NCBI GenBank assembly: GCA_021107945.1
Contig: JAIORV010000160.1
Coordinates: 1 to 64,000, forward strand
Reading direction: 5' to 3'
DNA length: 64,000 nt
Origin: Vulcanimicrobiota bacterium
GTDB taxonomy: Bacteria; Vulcanimicrobiota; JAJTBE01
The translations under genes and the position numbers were made by a program. A model generated the notes under the pieces. That model saw only the letters and a list, made by a program, of their open reading frames with translations. It ran no database searches and was not told the origin of the DNA. Shown here piece after piece: positions 41,973 to 51,649 of the stretch. Within the stretch, counting starts at the first letter, position 1; every line of letters begins with the position of its first letter.

Positions 41973-42974
41973 CTATTTTTGGAGTCTCTCCCCGCTGTTC
42001 AACATTTTATATAGAGCTGATATAACAAGTCTTTCCGCTTCATAAATATCAAATACGTTTTTAATTGCACATCCTGCCGCTTTGGGGTGTCCTCCTCCGG
42101 AGAATGTAGCGGCGACTTTATTTACCGGAATCAGGTTTGAGCGAAGACTTACCTTTATTTCCCTGTCTTTCTTTTCTTTCAACAATGCCATTGTATTTAT
42201 TCCCTTGATCTGAAAAAGGTGTCTTGCAAAATTAGGATGATCGGCATCGTCGATTCCATATCTGTAAAGCAGGTCTCTGGTTAGAATTGAAGTGGCAACT
42301 CCACCTTCGTGTATCCTGATATTTTCCATAAGATGCCCCAGAAGTCTGAATACTCCCGGAGCCATTTCCCTGTCAACTCTTCTTGAGATTTCATCCAGTG
42401 GGAGATCAAATTTATCAAGCATTTTCGAAATTATCAGGTGAGTTTTGTTGGTAGTATTACTAAAATTGAATCCCCCTGTGTCGGTATATATGGCAACATA
42501 CAAATTAGTAGCAATTTCGCTATTCATCGGGTATTCCAGGCATGAGAAAATATCATAAAATATCTCTCCCACAGATGAAGCCCCTGTATCTACATAATTC
42601 AAATCACCATACAAATCATTATCAGGGTGATGATCAATGTTGACTGTTATTTTTGCTTTAAAATTATTACCTGCCGGACTGCGTGAATAGCTTGGGCATT
42701 CAAAAAGTATGGCGCAATCAAATTCGCTATCGGGAAGTGTGTTAGTGACATACTTAACACCCGGAAGGAAATTATACATTGAAGGCACGGTATCTGTTGT
42801 GAAGACTTTTATTTGCTTGCCTTTTTCCTTAAGAATCAGACAACAGGCAAGCAAAGAGCCAAGAGCATCCCCATCCATATTTATATGGGGTATCAGAAGA
42901 AATGAATTTGAAGATTTTATCACCTTATCAAATTGTAGTGCAAATTTCTGAATCTTGTTCATCGCGACTTTCAT
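41973..42974 (-). CDS. nrnA: Bifunctional oligoribonuclease / pAp phosphatase NrnA
   Basis: 333 residues, DHH-DHHA1 phosphoesterase: NMDGDALGSLLACCLIL, CAILFECP, the metal motif TVNIDHHPDND, DTGASSVGEIFYDIF, YTDTGGFNFSNTTNKTH and the DHHA1 signature FSGGGHPKAAGCAI. It degrades short RNA oligonucleotides and dephosphorylates 3'-phosphoadenosine 5'-phosphate. The start ATG overlaps the rbfA stop codon by 4 bp, the usual last position of the nus-inf operon. Convergent with the sigma factor; a 7-bp hairpin GACTCCA…TGGAGTC straddles its stop. Confidence 0.93.
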   Translation of the reverse strand: MKVAMNKIQKFALQFDKVIKSSNSFLLIPHINMDGDALGSLLACCLILKEKGKQIKVFTTDTVPSMYNFLPGVKYVTNTLPDSEFDCAILFECPSYSRSPAGNNFKAKITVNIDHHPDNDLYGDLNYVDTGASSVGEIFYDIFSCLEYPMNSEIATNLYVAIYTDTGGFNFSNTTNKTHLIISKMLDKFDLPLDEISRRVDREMAPGVFRLLGHLMENIRIHEGGVATSILTRDLLYRYGIDDADHPNFARHLFQIKGINTMALLKEKKDREIKVSLRSNLIPVNKVAATFSGGGHPKAAGCAIKNVFDIYEAERLVISALYKMLNSGERLQK

Positions 42975-43339
42975 TCTATGTCCTGATCTTCCATCTCTTC
43001 TTCTTTGTGTAAAGTTTCGAGGATTCTCCTTACTTTCTTACCCTTCTCTAATCCTGAATCCATACAAAAAACAACTCTGGGGGTTTTTTTCAGCCTTATC
43101 TCTTTACCTAATATCTTCCTGATATAACCTGCAGCTGATTCCAGTCCTTTGAGAACCTCTTCTCTCTTTTCACCTTCGGACATAGTAGTGACATAAACCT
43201 TCGCAATTTCAAGATCAGGCGTTACTTTTACTTCCGTAATAGTAACGAAGCCAATGCGGGGGTCATTAATTTTTACTAAAATATCTCCAATAGTCTCACG
43301 AATAAGCTCGGAAACTCTTTGCATCCTTTTTATCGACAT
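42971..43339 (-). CDS. rbfA: 30S ribosome-binding factor RbfA
   Basis: 122 residues with the KH-like RbfA fold: RVSELIRETIGDILVKINDPRIGFVTITEVKVTPDLEIAKVYVT, AAGYIRKILGKEIRLKKTPRVVF. It binds 16S rRNA during late 30S maturation. It sits 5 bp downstream of infB and overlaps nrnA by 4 bp, so the three are cotranscribed. Length is typical. Confidence 0.96.
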   Translation of the reverse strand: MSIKRMQRVSELIRETIGDILVKINDPRIGFVTITEVKVTPDLEIAKVYVTTMSEGEKREEVLKGLESAAGYIRKILGKEIRLKKTPRVVFCMDSGLEKGKKVRRILETLHKEEEMEDQDIE

Positions 43340-43344
43340 CTATA

Positions 43345-46005
43345 TCACCCGGATTTACTTTCCGCTTCGCCAAGCTCTCTTTTTATTTCCTTGAAGGTAT
43401 ATGCTTCGACAACGTCTCCCGGTTGCATGGCGCCAAATTTTTCGATTGTAAGACCACATTCAAAATTGGCACCGACTTCTTTGACATCATCTTTGAACCT
43501 GCGAAGTGAATCGATTTTAGCCTCGTAAATCACAACTCCGTCACGAATAATACGAGTATCTGAACCTCTGATAATTTTTCCCTCGGTAACATAACAACCG
43601 GCGATTACTCCGATCTTCGAAACCTTGAAGGTCGCTCTTACTTCGGCACGACCCAACATTACTTCCTTATATTCAGGATCGAGAAGTCCCGTCATCGCCG
43701 CCTTGATATCTTCAATTATATGATAGATTACGCGGTATAGTCTGATATCAACTTTCTCTTGATCCCCCATGCGTTTGGTAATGGGATCCGGCCTTACGTT
43801 ATAACCGATAATAATTGCATCGGATGCCGTGGCAAGCATCACATCAGACTCGCTGATAGCGCCTACTCCACCATGAATGACATTGATTTGCACCTCACTA
43901 GTTGAGAGACGCTGGAGAGAATGTCTTAATGCCTCAAGAGCTCCCTGTGTATCAGCTTTCAGAATAATCTTGAGATCTTTTACTTCTCCCTCTTGCATCT
44001 GGCGGAAAAGATCATCCAGAGATGTACGGGAGTAAGTTTCAAGTCTCTTTGTCCTCATATCGTCTTTCCGTTTTTCGGAAATTTCTCTGGCCTCTTTCTC
44101 ATCATCGACTACCAATAGATGATCGCCCGCCTGAGGGACTCCCGATAGTCCTGTAACGACTGCAGGCATCGAAGGGAAGGCTTTCTTTATCCTCTTTCCC
44201 TTATCATTGAGCATAGCCTTTATTCTTCCCCACTCATTACCTACTATAGCGCAATCCCCTATTTTGAGTGTTCCATTTTGTACAATTACCGTTGCAACCG
44301 GCCCCAGTCCTGTATCCATTGAGGATTCGATAATAGTGCCTTCGGCCTTCCTGTGTGGATTTGCCTTCAGCTCCTGCATATCTGCAATAAGCAAATTCAT
44401 TTCCAGCAAATCATCAATTCCGATTTTGGTTTTTGCTGAAACTGGAACCGTTACGGCCTCTCCTCCCCAGTCCTCTGCAATGATATCATACTCTGCTAAT
44501 TGCTGTTTGACTCGATCGGGATTAGCATTTGGCTTGTCAATTTTATTTATGGCAATAATGATAGGGACATTTGCTGCTTTTGCATGGTTGATAGCTTCAA
44601 TTGTCTGAGGCATAACCCCGTCATCTGCAGCCACAACAAGAATCGCAATGTCCGTCACTTTGGCTCCACGGGCACGCATAGCAGTAAACGCTTCATGTCC
44701 CGGGGTATCAATAAATACAACTTTTCTGTCACCCATTTCCACGACGGATGCTCCCACGCTCTGTGTAATACCGCCGCTTTCTTGCTCGGCAATATTTGTT
44801 TCTCTTATGCAGTCAAGCAGGGATGTTTTACCGTGGTCAACGTGTCCCAGAACAGTTACAACCGGGGGTCTTGGTGAGAGCAAAGCTGGATCGTCTTCAA
44901 TCTCTTCCGGTTTTGGCAGTTCAACCTTTGTACGTTCAACTCTGAAACCATATCTTTTGACTACTCCTGCGGCAAGATCAAAGTTAAGCAACTGATTGAT
45001 CGAAGCCATAATCCCCTGTTTCATGAGCAACTTAATAATCTCATTTGCGGGGACTTCCAGTTTTCTTGAAAGGTCGCCAACTGTCATGGTTTCTGGAAGT
45101 TCCATCCATTTTATTGTTGACTCCTTCATTGTAACTTCAGGAGCTCTTCTTTTTCTTGCTCTTCTGCCATATTTTGAGTATCTAAAAGTCCTGGTCTGCG
45201 TTCTCGTAATTTTTTTGGTTACCTTTCCCTTTTTCACTTCTTTGGCCTTTGTCGATTCTTTGGCCTTTACCGACTCTTTGGCCTTTACCGACTCTTTGGC
45301 CTTTACCGACTCTTTGGCCTTCATTGGTACCTCTACCCTGGGACGTATCACATCCGTTATATTCTTCAAAGAAGATTCCTTAGCCTTTGGTCTATGTCCC
45401 TTATGCCGCTTCTTTTTTTGCTTGGACTTCCCTTGTTCCATAACCTCGACTGGTTTTTTGTCTCCTTCGGTTGCCGGGGCCGACTTTTCTTGTCCTATTA
45501 CGACCTTTACAGTCTTTTTAGGCATTCCGGCTTTCCCGGGATGTGGTGTCTTTTCGGAAACTTTAACTATGCCGGGGGTTTCAACCTTTGTGGGTTCCTC
45601 CGGTCTTTCCCGCTTGACAGGCTGCGCCGGCTTTGGGGCGAACTTTGTTTCAACCGGCTTCTTACCATGTTCATGTTCCACTTTAATAGGAGTTGTCGGT
45701 TTTACTGGCAACTCTTCTTTTTTCACTTTCTCTTCCATGGTTTTCTTCTGCTCGTCAATTTTCTTCTGCTTGGCCAACTTTTCAACCTTTTCCTTTATCA
45801 CCCGCCTGGGTATATATTTCTTCCCTTCTTTTTTGGCCCTCCTCATTCTTCGAAATTCAAGAATAATCTCATTGGCGGTCGCCTGATCCACCGATGAAGA
45901 ATGAGACTTTATGGTAACTCCTATTATGTCTTTGATGCTATCCACCAGTTCTTTATTGGATACACCGACAATTTTTGAAAGATCGTAGATTCTAACTTTT
46001 GACAT
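43345..46005 (-). CDS. infB: Translation initiation factor IF-2
   Basis: 886 residues. IF2_N motif at the start ([21 protein letters not shown]), a long charged linker (~60-290), a second IF2_N segment ([25 protein letters not shown]), then the GTPase core with G1 [10 protein letters not shown]3 DTPGHEAF, G4 NKID, followed by domains II, III and IV. It delivers initiator tRNA to the 30S. The linker contains four near-perfect 18-bp repeats coding AKESVK (45241-45321). Operon: between ylxR and rbfA, spacing 36 and 5 bp. Large opposite-strand open frames across the linker are composition artefacts. Confidence 0.98.
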   Translation of the reverse strand: MSKVRIYDLSKIVGVSNKELVDSIKDIIGVTIKSHSSSVDQATANEIILEFRRMRRAKKEGKKYIPRRVIKEKVEKLAKQKKIDEQKKTMEEKVKKEELPVKPTTPIKVEHEHGKKPVETKFAPKPAQPVKRERPEEPTKVETPGIVKVSEKTPHPGKAGMPKKTVKVVIGQEKSAPATEGDKKPVEVMEQGKSKQKKKRHKGHRPKAKESSLKNITDVIRPRVEVPMKAKESVKAKESVKAKESVKAKESTKAKEVKKGKVTKKITRTQTRTFRYSKYGRRARKRRAPEVTMKESTIKWMELPETMTVGDLSRKLEVPANEIIKLLMKQGIMASINQLLNFDLAAGVVKRYGFRVERTKVELPKPEEIEDDPALLSPRPPVVTVLGHVDHGKTSLLDCIRETNIAEQESGGITQSVGASVVEMGDRKVVFIDTPGHEAFTAMRARGAKVTDIAILVVAADDGVMPQTIEAINHAKAANVPIIIAINKIDKPNANPDRVKQQLAEYDIIAEDWGGEAVTVPVSAKTKIGIDDLLEMNLLIADMQELKANPHRKAEGTIIESSMDTGLGPVATVIVQNGTLKIGDCAIVGNEWGRIKAMLNDKGKRIKKAFPSMPAVVTGLSGVPQAGDHLLVVDDEKEAREISEKRKDDMRTKRLETYSRTSLDDLFRQMQEGEVKDLKIILKADTQGALEALRHSLQRLSTSEVQINVIHGGVGAISESDVMLATASDAIIIGYNVRPDPITKRMGDQEKVDIRLYRVIYHIIEDIKAAMTGLLDPEYKEVMLGRAEVRATFKVSKIGVIAGCYVTEGKIIRGSDTRIIRDGVVIYEAKIDSLRRFKDDVKEVGANFECGLTIEKFGAMQPGDVVEAYTFKEIKRELGEAESKSG

Positions 46006-46041
46006 TCATTTCCCTTCCTTAGCGGTTCCCTATCGGTTCCC

Positions 46042-46329
46042 TTATGTTATGGAAAAGGTTTGAGAGAGATCTGCCAGCAACTTAAAAGCTTCCCCGTTAA
46101 GACTCCCGTGATAAATTTTCCTGAATCTCTTTTCATTTAATAGGCTCTTAATACAATCCCTGTTCTTACAGATATAGATTCCTTTTCCTGATTTAATACT
46201 TTTTTCATCCGGCTCAATGATTCCTTTATTATTTTTAATGAGTCTTATTAATTCCAATTTTGGAAACATATTTTTACAAACAACACACATTCTATAAGGG
46301 ACATGCCGTTTCCTCTTAATAGTACTCAT
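46042..46329 (-). CDS. ylxR: YlxR-family RNA-binding protein
   Basis: 95 residues from the ATG at 46329: KRHVPYRMCVVCKNMFPKLELIRLI, GRGIYIC-like KGIYICKNRDCI. The zinc-less YlxR fold is conserved between nusA and infB in many bacteria and is thought to bind RNA or act as a small transcription regulator. The start overlaps the nusA stop by 14 bp. A longer frame upstream reads nusA's tail in another frame and is not used. Confidence 0.92.
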   Translation of the reverse strand: MSTIKRKRHVPYRMCVVCKNMFPKLELIRLIKNNKGIIEPDEKSIKSGKGIYICKNRDCIKSLLNEKRFRKIYHGSLNGEAFKLLADLSQTFSIT

Positions 46330-47995
46330 CGAAGTCCTGACCTCTTCGCTTTTTCTTCTTTCTTGCGCCCTTCTTCTTCTTGGGGCGGCTATCTTGTCCT
46401 GGTTCCTTTGGTTTTGAAGTCTCAACTGGTTGTTGTGATTGTACACTTGTAGTTAAATCGGAGGATTCTTTCCTGTAGATCATAGCCATATATTCTTCTA
46501 CAGGCATATCTTTCGGTATCTCTTTGAGATACTTGTCCATTTTTTCTGTTTTCCTGGATTCCGCAATTGCAGCTTCAAGTTTCAGTTCTTCACCTGGTTT
46601 TAATTTGTATTCTGGAATTTCGGGAGGATTTTCAAGCAACTTCCTTTTTTCTTCCTCTTCCAATCTGGTTTTTTCCTCTTCTTCTTTCCTGAGACATTCC
46701 TCTTCTTCCCTCCTGAGTCTTTCTTCTTCCTCTTTCTTCCCGCGTTCTTCTTCGTCTTTAAGCTTTTTTTCCTCTTCTTCTATTCTTTTTCGCTCTTCTT
46801 CCTCTTTCTTATTCTTCTCGTCTTCAACTTTTTTTCTTTCTTCCTCTTCCTGCCTCACTTGAGCTTCAAGATCCTTGGACTGAGATTCACTCTTGATATC
46901 AATCTTCCATCCTGTCAATTTAGCGGCAAGCCTTGCATTTTGTCCTTCTTTTCCTATGGCAAGTGAAAATTGATTATCCGGCACGATAACCAATGCCGTA
47001 TTATCATCGGGATTGAGTGTCACCGTTAAGACTCTTGCCGGGCTCAGTGCATTGGAAACAAAAGTGAAGGGGTCTTCAGTATGATTAATGATGTCAATTT
47101 TTTCTCCACGCAATTCATCAACAATCATCTGTACTCTGCTTCCCCTGGGTCCCACACATGCTCCAAGGGGATCCACATTTGACTCAATTGCCCTGACGGA
47201 CACCTTTGATCTTGCCCCTGGCTCCCTGACCACATTGTGTATTTCGATCAATCCCTGTTGAATCTCCGGTACTTCCAGTTCGAATAATCTTTTAATCAAC
47301 CCCGGGTGTGTTCTGGAGAGGACGACCTGCGGTCCTTTTGGCGCTTGTTCAACCTTCAAGGCATATGCTTTGACTCTCTCTCCTCTTCTGAAATGCTCAT
47401 TTGGCGCCTGTTCATGTGGCGGAATAATTCCCTCAACCTTTCCAAGCTCAACTATCCAGCTTCGATGCTCGTTTCTCTGGATGGTTCCCGATATAATTTT
47501 TCCTTCTTTTTCGGCATACTCACTAAAAATAATATCTCTTTCAGCTTCCCGTATTTTCTGCATGATGACCTGTTTTGTAGTCTGTGCAGCGATTCTGCCA
47601 AAGTTCTTGGGATTTTCTTCCATAACTACATCGATATCCATTCCCAGGAAAAGCTCATCTTCTTCGGGAACAAAAGCCTCATCGCCCAGATCTGGCAGAA
47701 GTGACGGATCCAGTGGATGAATCTTGACGACATATCCATTTTTCATTTTCTTTCTTGCTTGAGAGAGAGAAATCTCAAAGGGGAGGTCTTTTCGACGGGA
47801 AACTACATTCATTGTCGCTATGACCTTGATTCCTCCTGATTTCCAATCAATCTCCACCCTGTAATTATCTCCCACATTAAAGGTTTTACGGTAGGAAGAA
47901 GTAAGCGCCTGTTCCACGGCCTCTTTTAGAGTATCCAGAGGAATATTGCGCTCTCTTTCTATCTGTTTAAGGGCCGAAATCAGATCCCCGTTCAT
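46316..47995 (-). CDS. nusA: Transcription termination/antitermination protein NusA
   Basis: 559 residues. N-terminal RNA polymerase-binding domain (MNGDLISALKQIERERNIPLDTLKEAVEQAL), S1 domain (GKIISGTIQRNEHRSWIVELGKVEGIIPPHEQ), KH1/KH2 (GACVGPRGSRVQMIVDELRGEKIDI; SLAIGKEGQNARLAAKLTGWKIDI). After residue ~365 comes a long Glu/Lys-rich coiled coil (EEEERKKVEDEKNKKEEEE…) and a basic tail (PKKKKGARKKKKRRG) in place of the acidic repeats of proteobacterial NusA. Downstream of rimP by ~106 bp. NusA governs pausing and antitermination. Confidence 0.97.
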   Translation of the reverse strand: MNGDLISALKQIERERNIPLDTLKEAVEQALTSSYRKTFNVGDNYRVEIDWKSGGIKVIATMNVVSRRKDLPFEISLSQARKKMKNGYVVKIHPLDPSLLPDLGDEAFVPEEDELFLGMDIDVVMEENPKNFGRIAAQTTKQVIMQKIREAERDIIFSEYAEKEGKIISGTIQRNEHRSWIVELGKVEGIIPPHEQAPNEHFRRGERVKAYALKVEQAPKGPQVVLSRTHPGLIKRLFELEVPEIQQGLIEIHNVVREPGARSKVSVRAIESNVDPLGACVGPRGSRVQMIVDELRGEKIDIINHTEDPFTFVSNALSPARVLTVTLNPDDNTALVIVPDNQFSLAIGKEGQNARLAAKLTGWKIDIKSESQSKDLEAQVRQEEEERKKVEDEKNKKEEEERKRIEEEEKKLKDEEERGKKEEEERLRREEEECLRKEEEEKTRLEEEEKRKLLENPPEIPEYKLKPGEELKLEAAIAESRKTEKMDKYLKEIPKDMPVEEYMAMIYRKESSDLTTSVQSQQPVETSKPKEPGQDSRPKKKKGARKKKKRRGQDFDEYY

Positions 47996-48101
47996 TTACT
48001 CTCCTCCTTTATTACCCAGTGGTGGATTGCCACTGAGAATAAAAATTTAATCCGGGAATAACTTCAATCTAATGTTGCTCAAACAAAAAGCTCTATGTCA
48101 A

Positions 48102-48386
48102 TCACTCAGGAATTTTTGAGTCGATTCCCGGTGAAGAGACTTCCAGACAATATCTCTCCTCAAGAAGGCCTTCCTCGTCGAGCTTTTCACTCAAAGCTCG
48201 TGAAAAGGTCTCACAATCGGAGAGGCTCACACCTCCCTGCCTGTCAATAATGACTCTCAGGATTCTTCTTCCGCCTTCCCTGACATACTCGGTTCGGATA
48301 AGCTCCACTCCTGTCTCATCCCGGACCTCGTCTGCCAGGCGGTTTATTTCTCGCTTTATTTCTCGCCTGTTAATTCTCAAGATCAT
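48102..48386 (-). CDS. rimP: RimP-like 30S maturation factor, N-terminal domain only
   Basis: 94 residues that match the N-terminal alpha/beta domain of RimP: EINRLADEVRDETGVELIRTEYVREGGRRILRVIIDRQGGVSLSDCETFSRALSEKLDEEG, and YCLEVSSPGIDSKIPE, where the protein stops. Usual RimP is about 150 residues with a C-terminal SH3-like domain after VSSPG-x-D; it is absent, and the 106 bp before nusA is too short to encode it in any frame. Position upstream of nusA is the standard one. Start: ATG at 48386 has GGAG only 1 nt away, so the TTG at 48380 may be used instead. Confidence 0.85.
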   Translation of the reverse strand: MILRINRREIKREINRLADEVRDETGVELIRTEYVREGGRRILRVIIDRQGGVSLSDCETFSRALSEKLDEEGLLEERYCLEVSSPGIDSKIPE

Positions 48387-48503
48387 TCTCCTTTATAATA
48401 AAAGAGTGGGGGGAGATCCCACTCTCTGTTTCGCGGAGAGATTTTCGATATAAATATATCACAAATAAAAATATTTGTAAAGCACTTTAACAACCAATTA
48501 GTA

Positions 48504-49646
48504 CTACTTCGGTAAAAAGCCGTAAATCTGGCGAGCCGCTTCTCCTGCCGCCTTTGGGGCTGCTAATTCCCTGGTTTTCAATACCATTTCTTCCCTCTCC
48601 AGGGGATTACTCAACAATCTCTCCACTTCTATGGAAAGATCTTTCTCCCGATAGACTCTTACTCCAACTCCCTTATCCATCAGATAACGGGTATTCCTCG
48701 TTTCCTGTCCGGGTATGGGAGATGTCAGAATCATCGGAAGTCCCACTGCAATGGCCTCGGCGGTTGTCATGCCTCCAGGCTTTGTGATGAGCAGATCTGA
48801 CGCTTTCATGTATTCATGAATATTATCAACATAGTCAAGGGTGCGAATCCTGTTCTTGAACTTGGGCAGATGCAACAGTGTTTCATCAACCTTCTTTTTG
48901 AGCTTGATATTTTTTCCAAAGACAATTACGGCCTGGAATGGAGTATTTATCTTCTTTAATGTTCTCAGTATTCCGGTCACCGGGCTCATGCCAAGGCCAC
49001 CGCCCATGACAAGAATGAGAGGCAGGGAAGAATCAAACCCAAGTTTCTTTCTTAACTCTTTCTTATCCACTTCAATACTGAAATTCGGATCAATAGGTAT
49101 TCCTGTGGTTACTACTCGACTACTGTCAATGCCTCGCTCAATAACATTATTCTTGAGATCCTCCGTCGCTATAAGGTACATATCCGTTTCCTCATATAGC
49201 CAGAAGGGACTTATTACAAAATCGGTAACCACTCCAAGAATTTTTTGATCTAAACCATACTTCTGTTTTATCACTGAAAGAACTCCGCAGGGAAATGCAT
49301 GAGTACAGACTATTAGATCGGGATTCCTCTCGTCTATCATCTTTTTCAAATTCGACGCACATGCCCGGTTTAACCAGTCTTTCAGTCCTTTGATAGTTTT
49401 TTTCTTATTCTTTCTCTCGTAAAAATACCCATATAGCTTGGGTAATAAACGGATAAGATGAAGATATCCTTCCTCCATTACCTTTTCAAGAATCAAGTTC
49501 AAAAACTTGTATGAATTGACAATTTCACATGAAACGGAAGGATCAATCATTCTCAAAGACTTTTTCAATGCCTTCGCGGCAATGGTATGACCAGTGCCGG
49601 CATTGGCCGAAAGAAATAATATTTTCGGTCTCCTGTTGAGACTCAT
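48504..49646 (-). CDS. MGDG-synthase/UgtP-like glycosyltransferase (GT28)
   Basis: 380 residues from the ATG at 49646 (AGGAGG upstream). N-terminal signature KILFLSANAGTGHTIAAKAL as in monogalactosyldiacylglycerol synthase; DLIVCTHAFPCGVLSVI; VVTDFVISPFW; then the C-terminal nucleotide-sugar half with VMGGGLGMSPVTGILRTL, MKASDLLITKPGGMTTAEAIAVGLPMILTSPIPGQE and RNTRYLMDKGVGVRV. It should add galactose or glucose to diacylglycerol in the membrane, or be a MurG-like relative. Alone, minus strand, 118 bp beyond rimP. Confidence 0.88.
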   Translation of the reverse strand: MSLNRRPKILFLSANAGTGHTIAAKALKKSLRMIDPSVSCEIVNSYKFLNLILEKVMEEGYLHLIRLLPKLYGYFYERKNKKKTIKGLKDWLNRACASNLKKMIDERNPDLIVCTHAFPCGVLSVIKQKYGLDQKILGVVTDFVISPFWLYEETDMYLIATEDLKNNVIERGIDSSRVVTTGIPIDPNFSIEVDKKELRKKLGFDSSLPLILVMGGGLGMSPVTGILRTLKKINTPFQAVIVFGKNIKLKKKVDETLLHLPKFKNRIRTLDYVDNIHEYMKASDLLITKPGGMTTAEAIAVGLPMILTSPIPGQETRNTRYLMDKGVGVRVYREKDLSIEVERLLSNPLEREEMVLKTRELAAPKAAGEAARQIYGFLPK

Positions 49647-49898
49647 CCTACCTCCTGAAATAAAAAACTTTCCCACTTCAATTCGTAACCCCTATATTAA
49701 ATCCTACTGAAAAGTGGAAATAATAATCACTCATCAAACATTTTCAATTTGACCGACAGTGGGCTGCGAGAGCATTTAAGATCCCGTCGTCTCCTGATTA
49801 CCTGCACAATTATACTCATATTCCAAATGAATGTCCAGTATTATATCGGTTTTTTTAAGATCGGAGGGAAAACATAATAATGATAGAAAATATTATGT

Positions 49899-50303
49899 AT
49901 GTTTATATTTGATGCAGGTCAAACAAGAAAAAAAGTTCACGGAATCAGAATTGAGCGTTGTGAAGCATGCAAAAGGCAAAGACCTCACCGGCTCACCGAG
50001 GTAGGCACTTTTGTCAGCGTCCTGGACGCGCCGGTTGTCCCATACAAGAAACGCTTCATATTAATATGCCAGAAATGCGGTGGTGGAAAAGAGCTTACAA
50101 AAATTGAGTTCGACCGGTTAAAAAGATATAGGGAAGGACAAGAGACAGAATCATACAACCTTCCCGTTGAAGAAGATAAAAGTATTTTTGAATATGAGAA
50201 AACAAGGCATTCCGGTAAGAAATATTGCATTCATTGTGGAAGCAAGCTAAGAAAAGGGGCAGTGTTTTGTAATGAATGCGGGCAAAAAGTTAAAAAAGTA
50301 TAA
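49899..50303 (+). CDS. Small double zinc-ribbon protein
   Basis: 134 residues. First ribbon: RCEACKRQRPHRL…FILICQKCGGG (Cys pairs ~25 residues apart); second, at the C-terminus: YCIHCGSKLRKGAVFCNECGQKV, a classical zinc-ribbon like that at the start of the kinase at 36681. No enzyme domain and no membrane helix. Such proteins act as adaptors or in nucleic-acid or redox contexts. The start codon ATG at 49899 has no good Shine-Dalgarno (a GGAGGG lies 35 nt away), so the start is uncertain. Confidence 0.75.
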   Translation: MFIFDAGQTRKKVHGIRIERCEACKRQRPHRLTEVGTFVSVLDAPVVPYKKRFILICQKCGGGKELTKIEFDRLKRYREGQETESYNLPVEEDKSIFEYEKTRHSGKKYCIHCGSKLRKGAVFCNECGQKVKKV

Positions 50304-50322
50304 CATATTAAGAAAGATTAAA

Positions 50323-50349
50323 ATGTTGTTAACATTTTGTTAACAACAT
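50323..50349. promoter_or_regulatory. Operator-like 12-bp palindrome upstream of the GDPH protein gene
   Basis: ATGTTGTTAACA-TTT-TGTTAACAACAT is a perfect inverted repeat with a 3-nt spacer. A TATAAT hexamer follows at 50366-50371 and GAGGAGG precedes the ATG at 50411. The arm length and the GTTAAC core look like a binding site for a dimeric repressor or activator. There is no T-run, so it is not a terminator of the preceding gene. Confidence 0.6.
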
Positions 50350-50410
50350 GTTACATGAACTCGGTTATAATATTAACAGTTTTTATGAAATATTTTGAGG
50401 AGGTACAAAC

Positions 50411-51352
50411 ATGAAAAAAATTCTACTCTGGGTAATGGTAATAGCTTTCGTTTTTTCCGTTGCCACCGCAATATATGCGGGAACAGCCGATCCTAATGCA
50501 AAGACAGGCGTAACACCAACTCGTACTCTCGATTACATACATCTGGGAGCACAGGCGATTAGACAGGAATTCGTCTGGGACGAAGCCTCTGGAACTTTTC
50601 AAACAGTAAATCTCTATTCCATAGGAGAGGTTGACGACTTTATAGCGGAAAGAGAACAGGTTCTCCAATATGGAGCGGAGGGAGACGGAGAAATAATTGG
50701 AGACGCGGCCGATTATACATATTGGGATGGAACCCAGTGGGTAACTCTCGACAATATCACCCGTTATGAAGGGTATGACGAAAGAGCCGAGGCCATTGTT
50801 ACACGCTATGACCTGACATACTGGACACAATCAACATCCTATTATCAGTCTATTACAGGCTATCAGACCCTTTATAGTACATCTTATTATTATAGAGTGG
50901 TAAGACACGACCCCTACTATTATACTTATACATATTCCAATCTGATTGCAACCGGAAGCATTGCCCAGACAGGGACCTTCTCGGTTGTTACCAACGTTCC
51001 AGATGCCTTTGACCCCGTTTTGGAAGTGGACCTTGCAAATGGCTGGAATGTAACCGTTAATTCACATTACACCGTATGGGGACATGAAGTACAAATTACT
51101 TCACCCAACGGAGAGACCTCATATGTCTATGGCGATCCCCACCTCTTGCAGGCAGGCGGAACTCAACAGCAGGAATTAGCTGCAATCGGTAATTATGTCT
51201 TCGATCTCGGCGGATATACGCTGGATCTGTCCTGTATGGAATCAAACGCCGGATTCTCACTGGTCACCGACTTCACGATTACCGGACCCAACGATTATTC
51301 AATGTCATACGGTCGTAACGGAGAGGTTAAAATAGAAGGTGGAACCAACTAA
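50411..51352 (+). CDS. Exported Tyr-rich protein with GDPH motif
   Basis: 313 residues. Signal peptide (MKKILLWVMVIAFVFSVATA, cleavage near YAG). A middle section is rich in Tyr, Thr and Ser (YWTQSTSYYQSITGYQTLYS…YYYRVVRHDPYYYTYTYS), looking like a beta-structured surface or fibre segment. The C-terminus contains SYVYGDPHLLQAGG, a GDPH motif as in von Willebrand D-like or DUF1521-type domains, followed by NYVFDLGGYTLDLSC. Cell-envelope or secreted role is likely; a more specific function is not visible. Upstream palindrome and TATAAT suggest regulated expression. A hairpin terminator follows. Confidence 0.8.
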   Translation: MKKILLWVMVIAFVFSVATAIYAGTADPNAKTGVTPTRTLDYIHLGAQAIRQEFVWDEASGTFQTVNLYSIGEVDDFIAEREQVLQYGAEGDGEIIGDAADYTYWDGTQWVTLDNITRYEGYDERAEAIVTRYDLTYWTQSTSYYQSITGYQTLYSTSYYYRVVRHDPYYYTYTYSNLIATGSIAQTGTFSVVTNVPDAFDPVLEVDLANGWNVTVNSHYTVWGHEVQITSPNGETSYVYGDPHLLQAGGTQQQELAAIGNYVFDLGGYTLDLSCMESNAGFSLVTDFTITGPNDYSMSYGRNGEVKIEGGTN

Positions 51353-51381
51353 AAGATAATTTATACATAAATATACACATA

Positions 51382-51416
51382 AATAGAGGTGGACTTTCCG
51401 CCTCTATTTTATTTTG
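51382..51416 (+). terminator. Rho-independent terminator
   Basis: AATAGAGGTGG-ACTTT-CCGCCTCTATT stem (11 bp with one G-T pair), 5-nt loop, then TTATTTT; 29 bp after the GDPH protein stop codon. Confidence 0.88.
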
Positions 51417-51649
51417 ACTTTTCTTTGGTGATATATTTTATGAAGAGTTCTTTTATTGATATATGTTTCAGAGGTTGCAAGTCAAGCACTCATCTAAAAT
51501 AAATTAAACCTACAACTGTCGAGTAAAATAAATGTTTATAGATAAATGAAAAAAAGGATATTCCATTTTAAATCCAGAAAGAAACTCATTCGGTAAAAAG
51601 AATTTATTAAACTGGATACCGATATTAGAAAATTAAAGAAGGTAAATCT

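Noticed and set aside
41961-41986. GACTCCA…TGGAGTC hairpin between the sigma factor and nrnA as a bidirectional terminator
   Set aside because: The stem has 7 bp, the loop is 12 nt, and no T-run follows on the plus strand; not strong enough.
44996-45886. A 296-codon plus-strand open frame inside infB
   Set aside because: It is antisense to the IF-2 linker and its apparent repeats mirror the AKESVK codons.
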